From: Annona cherimola | Lineage: Eukaryota; Streptophyta; Magnoliopsida; Magnoliales; Annonaceae | Length of the DNA: 64,000 bases | Reading direction: 5' to 3' | Assembly: GCA_030490835.1 (NCBI GenBank) | Contig: CM059971.1 | Location: 126,078,564-126,142,563 of the forward strand | In this document: positions 34,601 through 44,737 of the stretch, piece by piece | How positions within the stretch are numbered: position 1 is the stretch's first letter | Layout: each line of letters begins with the position of its first letter | The notes under the pieces: generated by a model | What the model was told of the DNA's origin: nothing | What the model saw: the letters and a program-made list of their open reading frames with translations, nothing else | Database searches by the model: none | Program-made: the position numbers and the translations under genes

Positions 34601-37600
34601 AGTTGCTAGAAATCTCAGAAGATTGTGGAGTTGATGAGGAGCTGCGCGGCAACATAGAAAGATATGAAAACAAAGACGCAGCTTTGGACTACGAGATCGT
34701 CAATTTGGGAACCCCGGAACTACCCAAATGTCTTCGTATTGGAAAGAACTTATCTGCCGAAGAAAGAAACCAAATGCTCGATTTTCTCAAGCCTCGGCTA
34801 GTCAGCTTCGCCTTTTCCTACGAAGACATGCCCGGACTTGACGAAAATCTCATTACTCATCAACTCCCAATAAAGGCCGGTGTCAAGCCGGTAAAGCAAA
34901 AACTTAGAAGGCTCAAACCGGAATGGATACCCAAGATAAGAGATGAAGTTATCAAACAATACAATGCCGGATTCTTGGTAGTATCTCACTACCCGCAATG
35001 GCTAGCTAATGTTGTTCCCGTGCCTAAGAAGGATGGAAAGGTCCGAGTGTGCATTGACTATAGAGATCTCAACAAGACTAGCCCGAAAGATGATTTCCCA
35101 CTACCTCACATAGATACTCTAATTGACAACACGGCAGGCCATACATGGTTCTCCTTCATGGATGGGTTCTCCGGGTATAATCAAATCAAAATCGCCGAAG
35201 AAGATAGAGAAAAGACATCCTTCATCACTCCTTGGGGGACATTTTGCTACAAAGTGATGCCATTCGGTTTGAAAAATGCCGGAGCTACATATCAACGTAC
35301 CATGACGGCCATCTTCCATGACATGATGGGCAAAGAAATGGAGGTATATGTGGACGACATGATAGTCCGGTCTTGCACCTTTGGAGAGCATCTAAGAGAC
35401 TTGGAAAAACTATTCAACCGGATGGAGAAATTTCAACTAAGGCTCAACCCGCAAAAATGTGTCTTTGGAGCTCAAAAGGGGCGCTTGCTCGGATTCATCG
35501 TTAGTGAAAAAGGAATTGAGGTGGACCCAGCAAAAGTCAAGGCAATACTAAGCATGCCGCCTCCCGCAACCGAAAAAGAGATAAGGGGATTCTTGGGCAA
35601 GCTACAATACATTAGTCGGTTCATATCCCGACTAGCATCCACTTGTGAACCGATCTTCAAGTTGCTAAGAAAAGACTCTCCCGAAGAATGGAATGAAGAT
35701 TGCCAAATCGCCTTTGATAAAATCAAAGCCTACTTGGTTAACCCTCCCATCTTGGTGCCACCTAGAGCGGAAGGTCCCTTGCTGCTGTATCTCTCAGTCA
35801 CTCCAACGGCATTGGGGGCGGTGCTAGGACAACCGGACGATTCGGGACGGAAGGAACAAGCCATATATTACTTGAGCAGAAAATATACCCCTACGGAAGT
35901 CAGATATCCGGAGATTGAAAAGGCATGCTTGTCTCTTGTATGGGCCGTGCAAAAGTTAAGGCAATATATTATGTCCCGAACCGTATTACTTATCTCTAAG
36001 ATGGACCCGTTGAAGTATCTTTGTCAAAAGACCGTATTGACGGGAAAGCTAGCACGGTGGCAATTACTCCTCACAGAGTTTGACATAATTTATGTCACAA
36101 GGAAAGCTGTCAAGGGACAAGTGCTAGCAGATTACTTAGCCGCACAGGCGCTTCCGGATTACCAACCGCTACAAGAAGATTTTCCGGATGAGGAAATACT
36201 ACTTGTGGAGCAAGATGAAGAAAATGATGCTTGGACCTTGTACTTTGACGGCGCATGGAACGCTTCGGGTAACGGAATAGGCATTGTCCTTTGCTCCCCC
36301 AACCAAGCCCCAATCATGATATCAAGAAGGTTGATTTTTCCGTGCACAAACAATATCGCCGAATATGAAGCTTGCATAGCCGGAGTACGGGAAGCCTACA
36401 AGTTGGGGGCAAAAAAACTTCAAATCTATGGAGATTCACAGTTGGTAATCAACCAAGCAAATGGAGAATGGGAAACCCGAGATGAAAAGCTAAAGCCTTA
36501 CCACACGGCGTTAACTCACTTGGTTTACTCATTCGGAGAAGTCACTTTCACCTATGCGCCACGGGCTCAAAACCAATGGGCGGATGCACTAGCAACCTTG
36601 GCATCCATGGTTGAAATACCATATGGGAAGGGAACTCAAGAAATCACAGTGCAAACATCTCAACAACCCGCATATTGCTTGCAAGTGACGGCCGAAGCCG
36701 AAGAAACTCAAGAGGAAGAAAAGCCGTGGTATCATGACATAAGGCAGTTCTTGGAGCACCAAGCATTCGATGATCATATCACGCTTGCGGAAAGAAGAAC
36801 CATCAAGAGACTAGCCTCTAGCTACATAATACAGGGGGCAACATTGTATAAGAGGTCTCACAATCAAATGCTACTACGGTGTGTGGACCGGCTAGAAGCA
36901 AAGGAGGTCATGACCCAAATCCATGATGGGGATTGCGGAGCACATATGAATGGGATCATGCTGGCAAAAAAGATAATGCGCCAAGGATACTATTGGATCT
37001 CAATGGAAAAAGATTGCTCGGAGTATGTGAGGAGATGCTTCAAATGCCAAGAGCACGGGAACTTGATACACTTACCCGCAACGGACTTGCATTACTTATC
37101 TACCCCATGGCCTTTCTCAACTTGGGGAATAGACATAATCGGCAAGATAGCTCCTAAGTCCATTGGCGGTCATGAATACATATTGGTGGCAATAGAGTAT
37201 TTCACTAAATGGGTTGAAGCAACTTCCTTCCCAACTATTAATGCGGCACAAGTCATACGCTTCATCAAAGGAAACATCCTATCAAGGTTCGGGCTTCCGC
37301 AAGCAATCATAAGTGACAACGGAACGGTCTTCGTCAGTAAGAAAGTTCAAGACTTCCTAGCTCAATACAAAATACAACACCACAGATCAAGTCCCTACCG
37401 TCCTCAAGCCAACGGGGCCGTAGAAGCTACAAACAAGACCTTAATCAAGATCCTTGGCAAAATGGTGGAAAACTACCGAGATTGGGTAGAAAAGTTGCCA
37501 TATGCCTTGTGGGCATACCGAACCTCTATCCGAAGAGCTACGGGATTCTCACCCTATGCCTTGACTTACGGCATGGAAGCAGTTTTACCCGTTGAAGTAG

Positions 37601-37977
37601 AGATTCCAACTTGGAGGATCTTGAAGGAAAGTGAAATGGAGATGGAGGAATGGATGCAAACACGTCAATCCCAACTGGATCTGCTTGATGAAAAGAGAAT
37701 TCAAGCTCTTCACCACACCCAAGCATATCAACGGCGAATGGCACGGGCCTATAACCGATCGGTAAAAGCTAAGAACTTCCAAGAGGGTGACCTCGTCATG
37801 AAAAGGATCCTACTTGTTCATCCTTCAGATAAAAGAGGCAAATTTAGGCCTAATTGGGAAGGTCCGTGGATTATAGCCAAAGTTTTATCAAACGGAGCGT
37901 TAGCCATCTCAAAACCCGAAGACAACGGAAAGGCCGAAATCATAAGTTCGGACCATGTCAAGAAGTTCTATGCATAA
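31699..37977 (+). CDS. gag-pol polyprotein of Tat-type Ty3/gypsy retrotransposon (2,092 aa)
   Basis: Single intact frame; the first in-frame ATG is at 31699. Domains in order: coiled-coil-prone Gag N-terminus; Gag core (about 155-275); a CAYHQGRGHTTERC knuckle (407-420) of the Tat C-H-H-C type; aspartic protease with DNGAS (681-685) in place of the more common DSGAS; reverse transcriptase with YVDD (1217-1220); ordinary RNase H (about 1355-1480); a second, archaeal-like RNase H starting YFDGAWNASGNGIG (from 1515); integrase with His/Cys zinc site (from H1742) and catalytic D1812, D1873, E1909 with exactly 35 residues between the last two; and a C-terminal tail ending HVKKFYA. No frameshift separates gag from pol, so product ratios must be set by another means. 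No extra host-derived domain is seen. Confidence 0.95.
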   Translation: MESEQSSHHEDRDHQFKQSIEAYMVAMDKRMQKLEEVLSNMGQPLIGGQSTATPPFCSQNPNPEQDGGPQPSSHKSRIPEQDGGPQPSSHKSRNDHYKEEELVLEQGHNEIQDLKNQLQNQLKEMEDRIRQHQGEGLPSAKIEDLCPFPDTKLPEKFEIPALPAYEGDSCPRAHLKAFCGILYPLVKSEEVLIRLFQHSLKKDALEWYISLDCRLIKTWEQLSLAFMDRFSYKLNMAPKRADLEALKQKGDESFSEYIARWRALAAKMKSPLPLEEQISIIINSAHLSISGYLISHPYVNFTQFLQAGDQVEAGIRHDTISPWPYQGNATRRKQEPKNGNPSKNPDVNAIDTTPKPFQRKAYRDFTPLTQSYTDVLNMLIQKNMLAPLAPKPPPNPLPKNYRENEFCAYHQGRGHTTERCFTLKHAIQDLIDDGKIKISSNTHEDVIQNPLPMHEPRNPNATNINFIEVAREPAKPSHEAYMITLQRAKQETITLQGAAPRNVRKPQEAHGQDYLILPGVNNLKIAPPHQEPVVLTAKSKLTYDSHKVPWEYPQCSEIGNIYPNGRVYRREPARNVIINPEKEPQYDVASQLKSLPAQISIWELLCTSTKHREAFTKVLSEAHITTEVTPDAVAHMIGQIMAPNAITFTDEELPAEGRNHGHSLSITVGYKGLKIPLVTIDNGASLNVCPLRTIKRLGIPMNQMRPSDYHVRAFDNSQKTVLGELDIKIQVGPDTMVIPFQVLDIPASFNMLLGRPWLHQTGAIPSSLHQKLKYISAGKLVVIEADPEIIIPVEFENCHEVPLIEVYESSDPLPFKMDDMHEVHHIPSKQRLPLHYVISPAERQTTRFNIKYRGKTVLLNPQQKNNKWGLGYKPEEDKFKESNKATRFISAEHILPEALETQEVLMIAHDDRHEKKNAIMQIQAKNWYAIPTCSRPGSSSHIMHPVPIQKKKKQTEPDMWASIRWSHELLEISEDCGVDEELRGNIERYENKDAALDYEIVNLGTPELPKCLRIGKNLSAEERNQMLDFLKPRLVSFAFSYEDMPGLDENLITHQLPIKAGVKPVKQKLRRLKPEWIPKIRDEVIKQYNAGFLVVSHYPQWLANVVPVPKKDGKVRVCIDYRDLNKTSPKDDFPLPHIDTLIDNTAGHTWFSFMDGFSGYNQIKIAEEDREKTSFITPWGTFCYKVMPFGLKNAGATYQRTMTAIFHDMMGKEMEVYVDDMIVRSCTFGEHLRDLEKLFNRMEKFQLRLNPQKCVFGAQKGRLLGFIVSEKGIEVDPAKVKAILSMPPPATEKEIRGFLGKLQYISRFISRLASTCEPIFKLLRKDSPEEWNEDCQIAFDKIKAYLVNPPILVPPRAEGPLLLYLSVTPTALGAVLGQPDDSGRKEQAIYYLSRKYTPTEVRYPEIEKACLSLVWAVQKLRQYIMSRTVLLISKMDPLKYLCQKTVLTGKLARWQLLLTEFDIIYVTRKAVKGQVLADYLAAQALPDYQPLQEDFPDEEILLVEQDEENDAWTLYFDGAWNASGNGIGIVLCSPNQAPIMISRRLIFPCTNNIAEYEACIAGVREAYKLGAKKLQIYGDSQLVINQANGEWETRDEKLKPYHTALTHLVYSFGEVTFTYAPRAQNQWADALATLASMVEIPYGKGTQEITVQTSQQPAYCLQVTAEAEETQEEEKPWYHDIRQFLEHQAFDDHITLAERRTIKRLASSYIIQGATLYKRSHNQMLLRCVDRLEAKEVMTQIHDGDCGAHMNGIMLAKKIMRQGYYWISMEKDCSEYVRRCFKCQEHGNLIHLPATDLHYLSTPWPFSTWGIDIIGKIAPKSIGGHEYILVAIEYFTKWVEATSFPTINAAQVIRFIKGNILSRFGLPQAIISDNGTVFVSKKVQDFLAQYKIQHHRSSPYRPQANGAVEATNKTLIKILGKMVENYRDWVEKLPYALWAYRTSIRRATGFSPYALTYGMEAVLPVEVEIPTWRILKESEMEMEEWMQTRQSQLDLLDEKRIQALHHTQAYQRRMARAYNRSVKAKNFQEGDLVMKRILLVHPSDKRGKFRPNWEGPWIIAKVLSNGALAISKPEDNGKAEIISSDHVKKFYA

Positions 37978-40288
37978 AAGGGCTCACCATCGAAGTACGG
38001 ATATGACAGCAAAGCATGAGGAACACCCAGAAACCGTCCCTCAACATCTCTCGTGAAATTGAAGGCAAAACACAAGTGCAGAACTGCTGCTGCTGGAAAC
38101 AGGCCGGTAGACCTAAAAAGTTTTTAGGTCTATATATATAAAAAAATTTTACAGCACCCTTATGCAGAATTTTCAATGGCCAACGGCCTACAATGGATCA
38201 AGGCATTACAAGGGACATCAAGAAGAAGAAGTTTACAAGATTCATGCCCTGCAAAAGCAACAGATCATGCAGACACATCCTCCAAAAATGAGCCGGTATT
38301 CACACGGCTTTACATCCAAAAATGGGGCATACAAGCATTCAGATTCACAAAAATGCAATTTGGCCAAAAGAGGAAAAAATGAAGAAAAGTCTTCAAGGCG
38401 TCCCACTGACAGCCCTAGCCCGAGCAAGAGCGTCACCACCCGAAGCTTTGTGGCGATCGGCCGAAGAGGTTCCCGCGGCCGAAACTCTAGCCGTTGAAGA
38501 TGAAGTCTTCTTGTCTTCTCATGCTACATCATCCGGAATTTTGACAGGCATGTTCGCCAATCCACCCGGCTCATTGGATTTGAGCCATACTGCTTTATCT
38601 CGAGAGCGCAAGCCATACGCCTTTCTAGAAGACATCTTGACAACTGCAACATAAAAGGCGATGGATCAACACAAGGCAACAAGCAACAAGATAAACATCA
38701 TGCCCCGAGCAAAATCATATCAGGTCAGTTTACACCACCTTTTCAAGCTTGTAAAAAAAAAAAAAAAAAAAAACACAAAAACACAAAAACAAAAACAAAA
38801 ACAAAAAGAAAACAATCAAAAAAATCAAAAAAACCAAAAAAAGAAAAAAGAGAGGTTATGATAGAGGTCGCAACCACCCAAGCAATATCGAAAGGCTATC
38901 ACACAACCAAAAGAGGTAGCTACCCCGGGCAAACATAAGCAACATAAAGTAAAGGAAGATCAACACATGCAAAGGAGAATACACCATGGCAGCCACACCA
39001 AGAGACAAGTGTTTCAAATCGAAAGATAGAAAGGCCAGCAGTCACATGTAAAGGATACCCGCGCACAAGACAAAGGTATGGAAGGTGGGGACCACCGCCT
39101 CCAAACGGCAATTCAACTATGACAAGAAGCAGACTCCTAGCAATTTCTCCTAAGGTTCAGAACAACTCCAAGGCATTTTTCACAAACGACAATGCAAATG
39201 AAATATAGGCAGAAAGCAAAGCAAGTGACAAAGCAAAAGAAGAAAAGATACCTGTCTAAAGCAGATCCACTGTCAATACTTCAGAAATCCCAGCAATGGC
39301 AAATCAGCAAAACATATGATGAATCCTTGGCAGGCTACCCAAAAAAAAAAAAAAAAAAAAGGAAAAGAACTCCGCTGCAACCGAAAATGAAAGAATCAAA
39401 GAGCAGGGGCGGCTTCACCGGCGACGGCAGCTAGAAAGGCAGAAGCAGCGGCAACGGCGATGACCGGACGAAAGCAGAGAAGCCGACTGAGCAACGGCGA
39501 CAGCGGCGGCGCGCCACAACCAGGCAGCCTCGGCGGTAGGAGCAATGGCAGTCGCACAACGCAACAGCAGCAGCCAGCCGCAGTAGCTGGAGGAGAAGAG
39601 CAGCGGCGGTATCCGGAGCAATACCGGCGATGAAAAAGGGAGCGGCCGCAACCCGGCGGCAATAAACAGCAACCCCGCCGTCGCCGAAACACAGGCTGCG
39701 GAGAGAAAAGAAGCTCCGAACGGCGGAGGTCTCGGCAGCAATGGTTGTTGTCGGAAACTAGGAAGAGGATGGTGAAAGCAGCAACGGCGGTTTCGGCGAC
39801 AGCAGTGACCGTCGACGGCAGCACCAGCGACGAAACCGACGAACGAAGAAGAAGCCGAAATCAACGGCGCCGATCAACGACAATGGAGGAGAAGTACTCC
39901 CCAACAGCGGCAGCAACGTCAACAACACCTCGCCGGCGAACGAAGAAGAGGAGAACCCATCGGCGGCTGCGGCGAAAAAACGAGAGAAGGAGCTGGCAGG
40001 AAGAGGGGCCCACGATGGAAACCCTAAGAGCCGAAAAAAACTGCAAACGCCCCCCTCCTATTTCCGAAAATCACAAAATTGCCCCCACTCAAGGAAAAAT
40101 GCAAGGAGGCCCGGCAGGACTTCCGATCTTTCAAAACAGGACCAACGGGAATTTTGCAAAAGGGCCGCCTTCGAGATACGCACTGCAAGATTACAGGAAT
40201 TACAAAAAGGACCCAAAAGACTTGAAAAATCACTCAAGGACAACGGGGTGTCGGTTACTTTGCCATTCACCGTCAAGACGCCTCTGGC
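37978..40288 (+). other. 2.3-kb non-coding tail of the retroelement between pol and 3' LTR
   Basis: Three zones. 37978-38750 has a 19-nt hairpin at 38111-38129 identical to one in the leader. 38753-39360 is A-rich, with A runs at 38753-38772 and 39341-39360. 39400-40010 is strongly GC-rich with GGCGGC/GCAACGGCG-like trinucleotide periodicity, open on both strands over 140-240 codons but of low complexity and unrecognised. An AAACCCTAA motif is at 40018-40026. Some Tat elements carry an antisense ORF here; none could be recognised. Confidence 0.6.
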
Positions 40289-40301
40289 AAAGGGGGGCAG
40301 C
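40289..40301 (+). other. polypurine tract
   Basis: AAAGGGGGGCAGC directly before the 3' LTR: the plus-strand DNA primer site for reverse transcription. Confidence 0.8.
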
Positions 40302-41461
40302 TGTTGACACCCTACCGTTGGGCTCAAATATGGATAAATTGAAATGGATTTTAAGCCCAACAAATTCAAGACAAAAGGAAATTCAAACCAGCCAAGCGGG
40401 CCATTCCACACTCAGCCCACGAAGCGAAGCTCCACTAAGCCTCAAAGCAGGCTTTTCAACAAACTAAATCCGGCCCACAAAGAGCGAAGCTCCTACAGGC
40501 CACCTCAACGGGCTCCACAAAGCAGCCCACCAGACAAAACAAACGGGCTTAGCCAAGCTCTAGCCCACTAAAGCCTCGGAAGCAGGCTTCTCTACAATTT
40601 TGGGCCTCCACAACGGCCCACCCAAAAGCCATGGGCTAAGCCAAGCTCTAGCCCACAAAGACAAGCTTATGGACCAAGTTCAAAACCATTCAAGAGGCCC
40701 AAAGCCCATGACCCCAACTCAAGACCAAGTCCATGATACCACTTAAGCCTAAGCCCATGGACCAAGTCCATGACCTCAAGGGAGCCCAAAGCCCACTCCA
40801 CCATCTATAAAAGGAGGAGCTCTCCCTCTCATTCCACACACTTGAAGAGAGGCATCCCAAGGGGAGGACGGGAGTCTGCAGCAACGCCCCCGGCATCCCG
40901 GCTTCCATGCTCTACGCGCTCCACGCCTCTCTTCCCATTTCCCCTTTCCATCTCTCCCGTTCTCTTAAACCCTTTTTATTTTCCCCCTTTTACGCCGTGT
41001 AAACCGCCTCGGGTTGGCAGATTTCTCCATATTTGCTTCAACCCGTAGGCCGGAACCCATACTCTGTATTGCTAGTGTCTTATTTCTTTAAATAGGGGCC
41101 GATCTCCCTTTAAAGATCGGTGGCGACTCCATTTTTATTGTTTTCTTGTGTGCGTGTTTGAGCTAACGCCCCGGCAAGGTGGGTGCACGCGGGTCCACAG
41201 ATTCCAGCATAGTACGCTGCCGTTATGCTGCCGGATTTGTAACTTGACCCGTGTACGGAAGCCCCGTCTTAGCCGTCATACCGCCAAAAACACGAGAAAA
41301 CGCCTATATGCCCATTTTTCTAAAAAACGTGAGGCCTAACTCATTTTACCCCATGTGAATGCAGGAAATCCGAGCCCACGTCGCTTTTCAACACAATCCA
41401 CATCTCTAAGGCCCGGGAAACCCATTCCGAGCCCACCGTAGCGCTCCCGGCGGGTGCTACA
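40302..41461 (+). repeat. 3' LTR
   Basis: Same length and ends as the 5' LTR. About 8 single-base differences were counted by eye (for example GGGCCATT for GGGTCATT, CAAGTTCA for CAAGTCCA, ATACCACTT for ATCCCACTT, and GTCATACCG for GTCATGCCG). Most are transitions. Confidence 0.95.
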
Positions 41462-41466
41462 CCCCC

Positions 41467-43353
41467 GTAATCGAGGTATATGGACCCACCCATAATCATT
41501 AAGGCCTCATTTAACTGCTGGGAAGCATTATTTTAAAAAGTACTTCTGAGATTTCTGTTTAGATTAATAAGCATTGTGTACGAAATTTCATATGTCAAGT
41601 AGCTTTAAAAAGTGTTACTAAGAAAAGCAAATTAGAACTGCTTCCCACAAGAAATCTAATCTATATTGACCGGGCGTCCAGCCAAAATGCCCAGCTAAAC
41701 GAATCCTGGGTTGGTTGCTTCAGCGTTGCAAGGAAAATTGGATGAGGTTAGCCTCGCCAGCTACGACATTCCCGTGGTGAGGAACTTGCGTCCATTGTAA
41801 GAATTTTCGACATCCTTGCAAAGTCAGCCTATGACATCCAGTCACCGAGTGGGCATGGTTTGGGCTATGTTTTTCGGGTGATGGTGCGATTTACGTGATT
41901 GGAGAAGCTTCTGTGTTCGACAGTGAACACGTATTTGCATGACACCGACCCGTAGAGTCTAGAGGAAAAGAGGGGGCAGGCCACCAAAATTCTCAGCACT
42001 TAATTGCCTACGCGCCTACGTTAATGATTCCATCTCTCCACAGTTTAATTGGGACCTTTATTATTTTTCGTCGTCTAGGAGCCTATGTAGGTGATGGTTG
42101 CATTTCTGATCCAAGCACAGCTGGTCAAATTCCTCTGTTGACGGGCTCAACAGTCGTCCGCCAATCACTCCAAACATCCTTCCAATGAAAGCAAGGGAAA
42201 GGGTGATTAATTTGGGAAGGCCTTGGAAGGCAGGCAGGTCAAGCTGGACTCCTCAACTGAAAGGCTGCGATCTGTTTCGAAATGTAAAAAAATCAAAAAG
42301 GCCTCCACCTTGTTAATGATTCCAACCGGAGAAGCTGCAGCCTCGCTACGGTCCAAGGACATGCTCATCACGCTATGCTTGCTGGAGTGGAGAAATGACA
42401 TGCAGCAGGTGTGATTGGTCATTTTATATTTCTCTCGGCAGCTGTTGCCCCCGCGTACCGAACTTACCAAACCTGTTCCATTTCGTTGATGAGAAGAATA
42501 ATTTTTTTTTTTTTTTTAAAAAAAAAAGAACGAACGGCCCATGTGGTAGGAAGGCAGGTCGGACAAATGGGCCACATTTTGCCTGTGAGTTTTAAAGAAA
42601 GAAATATTCATATGATTGATCGATGCAACATACCACAAAATCAGGTCCCCGAATTTCCACATGCCTATAATAGACTAGTACACAAAATGGGCAGTTTAGG
42701 AGAGCTGGGAGAGAAGCGTTTCCCTCTACTGTTTTTGCAATCCATCAGAGATTTCAGTAGCCCTTTTTCAGCCACACTCGAACATTCCAAATACTGTCGC
42801 ATGTGACGTTTGGCCACAACAGTCCTGCATGGCACGTTTGTCACAAGACACACCGAATCTCGCGCGGGCAGCGTGCAAAAAATGCCATCATATCTGTGGC
42901 CCGCTCCCGGCCGTTGTTGCATCATAACCAGCGCACGCTAGAAATTTCGAATTACTTATTACAGTCATCATGGCATGGCTTGCTTGGATCTGCATTAATT
43001 GTCCAAAATAAAGTTACAAGAATATGGATGCTCTGGTGCAGCGGAATGGATGATACACGACCGCTGACCATATAGTACAAATATGATAATATATCATATC
43101 GCAGCTATTTTGACATCATTCCCTATTTTACTGATAATGACATGTACCTTACACTCGTTTTCTTCCTAACCGGCTTTATCTAAATTCACTCTTAATAATG
43201 TAAGAAAAATAAAAGAATGAAAAATACAGAATTGTATATGAAAAATAATAATGTTTAGCTGGTCTAAATTTAGGATAAAGTGTAAAATTGAATAATTGGA
43301 AGTCATAAAAAATTCTCCATTTTACATGGCACATTGTTTCTGCATTAATTTTA
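41467..43353. other. intergenic DNA after the retrotransposon
   Basis: Original 3' flank of the phosphorylase locus. Moderate GC and several open frames of 60-131 codons between 42200 and 43075, but none resembles a known protein and no start or splice context supports them. A T-run/A-run pair at about 42506-42530 resembles the one at 29575-29607. Possibly a decayed gene; no claim is made. Confidence 0.4.
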
Positions 43354-43764
43354 GGTCAAATTCCATATATACCTATAAATTTTACCCTTAATTCCATTTA
43401 TACCCATAAATTTTCAAAAATTACTCTCATACCTAAGAATTTTCATCCTAATTTCACTTATGTCATGCCGTTAGGGACCCGTTAAATGGGTCATTGGTCT
43501 CCTTGCAAAATGATTACTATAATTGAGATCTAATGTAATTTGAAGTTGTTTTACTTAAAGTTAAAATATTCATATTTAAATAATATATGATTTTATAACT
43601 ATAAAATCATAATTAGGGATGAGTATATTCGTCATTTTCTAAAAAGTTAAAAGCTTCTTTAACGAATCCTTAACAAATTCATGGGTATGAGAGAAATTTT
43701 TGAAAATTTTATGGATATAAGTGGAATTAGAGGTAAATTTCATATGTATATAAGAAATTTTCAC
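43354..43764. repeat. Mutator-like foldback with perfect 9-bp target duplication
   Basis: Flanked by TTAATTTTA at 43345-43353 and again at 43765-43773. Long inverted arms (CCATATATACCTATAAATTTTACC against GGTAAATTTCATATGTATATAAG). The interior shares TTAAATAATATATGATTTTATAACTATA with the element at 50190-50672, so the two are one family. No coding capacity. Confidence 0.75.
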
Positions 43765-44213
43765 TTAATTTTAATACAGTCACAATATTTCAAAAATTCC
43801 TCTTAAATTTATAACATCATCTTAAATCTATTATACTTACATATTCAAAACAATTGTTAACTGCTCCATCGAAAAGATAATTTTGACAATTTCTTAATCA
43901 AAATAATTCAATCATAATATGACCCAAATAATGTTGGTAAATCATTAATTTATGACTTTAAATGATTTAAATGTTATATGAGGGTTTAATCATTTTAATT
44001 AAAAAATTTTGAAGAAGCAAAATCATTTTTCATAAGGGAAATTAACAGTTGTTTTGATTTCATAAATATAATAAAAATTTATGTTAAAATATTATAAGCA
44101 TAAGAGAAAATTTTGAAATATCATAGGTATATTGGAAATTAGGAGCAAATGTTACAACTACAAAATGAATTTTTCCTTTCAAAAAATTCAAAATAAATTA
44201 ACATAAATATTAA

Positions 44214-44491
44214 GGGTGTGTTTGGGAAATAATAAAATTTTAGATGAAAAGTTTTTATATATAAATTGTTAAATTGATAGAAAATGATATAATATAATAT
44301 GGATAATGATAAAGAGTAAAGAGAATAAAGTTAAATAGATAAATTAGTTGTATGGAAATAATTAAAAACTAAGTTAGTTGTACAGAACAATGTGAAAAAA
44401 AAATAATTAAAATATATAATAATTTGGAAAGTGAAATTTTTTATATTGAAAATTTTCAACTTATATTTTTGTCTTCATTACTAAACACACC
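44214..44491. repeat. Tourist-like MITE, copy 6, in the E6-like gene promoter
   Basis: 278 bp: GGGTGTGTTTGGGAAATAAT at the left, ACTAAACACACC at the right; flanks TAA (44211-44213) and TGA (44492-44494). It ends about 160 bp before the TATA-like box of the E6-like gene, so it may contribute promoter sequence. Confidence 0.65.
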
Positions 44492-44648
44492 TGAGATAAT
44501 TATGCACATGTCGTAGGTAGAGATCATTCCCAAAGGAACAGGCCGACAGCCAACAACTGATTTCTTTGGTCTCTTTTCACCACCCTCCCTCCATATTCCA
44601 AAATAACATTAAAAATTACCGGAAATAAAGGATGAATTTTTTATCACC

Positions 44649-44656
44649 TATTTAAG
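44649..44656 (+). promoter_or_regulatory. TATA-like box of the E6-like gene
   Basis: CTATTTAAGC lies about 88 bp before the ATG, at a normal plant distance, implying a leader of about 55 nt. Confidence 0.45.
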
Positions 44657-44737
44657 CATTAAGATTATCCCCATCTTTCACCACCTACAGCTGCAGGTAG
44701 CCTTAATTGTGTCCCGTTGTCACCCGATCGATCGCCC

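Larger units (their letters stand above)
29788..41461 (+). mobile_element. complete Tat-lineage Ty3/gypsy LTR retrotransposon, 11.7 kb
   Basis: LTRs at 29788-30947 and 40302-41461 (1,160 bp each, TG...CA ends), flanked by CCCCC at 29783-29787 and 41462-41466. The primer-binding site is at 30951 and the polypurine tract at 40289-40301. One uninterrupted gag-pol frame carries a second, archaeal-type RNase H between the ordinary RNase H and integrase; this dual arrangement defines the Tat group (Ogre, Retand, Grande relatives). By eye the LTRs differ at about 8 positions, so the insertion is young and possibly still competent. It lies in the same orientation as the phosphorylase and just past that gene's likely poly(A) site. 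Confidence 0.95.

Noticed and set aside
36110..36377. Minus-strand frames inside gag-pol
   Set aside because: Shadows of a single intact 2,092-codon sense frame with all retroelement motifs.
39396..39864. Antisense Ser/Arg/Leu-rich frames in the retroelement tail as real proteins
   Set aside because: Low-complexity translation of GGC/CAG-like repeats, open in several frames at once; kept only as a finding about the region.
42207..43075. Overlapping 63-131 codon frames as a gene after the retrotransposon
   Set aside because: Open on both strands, no recognised motif, no splice or promoter context, and interrupted by a T/A homopolymer pair.
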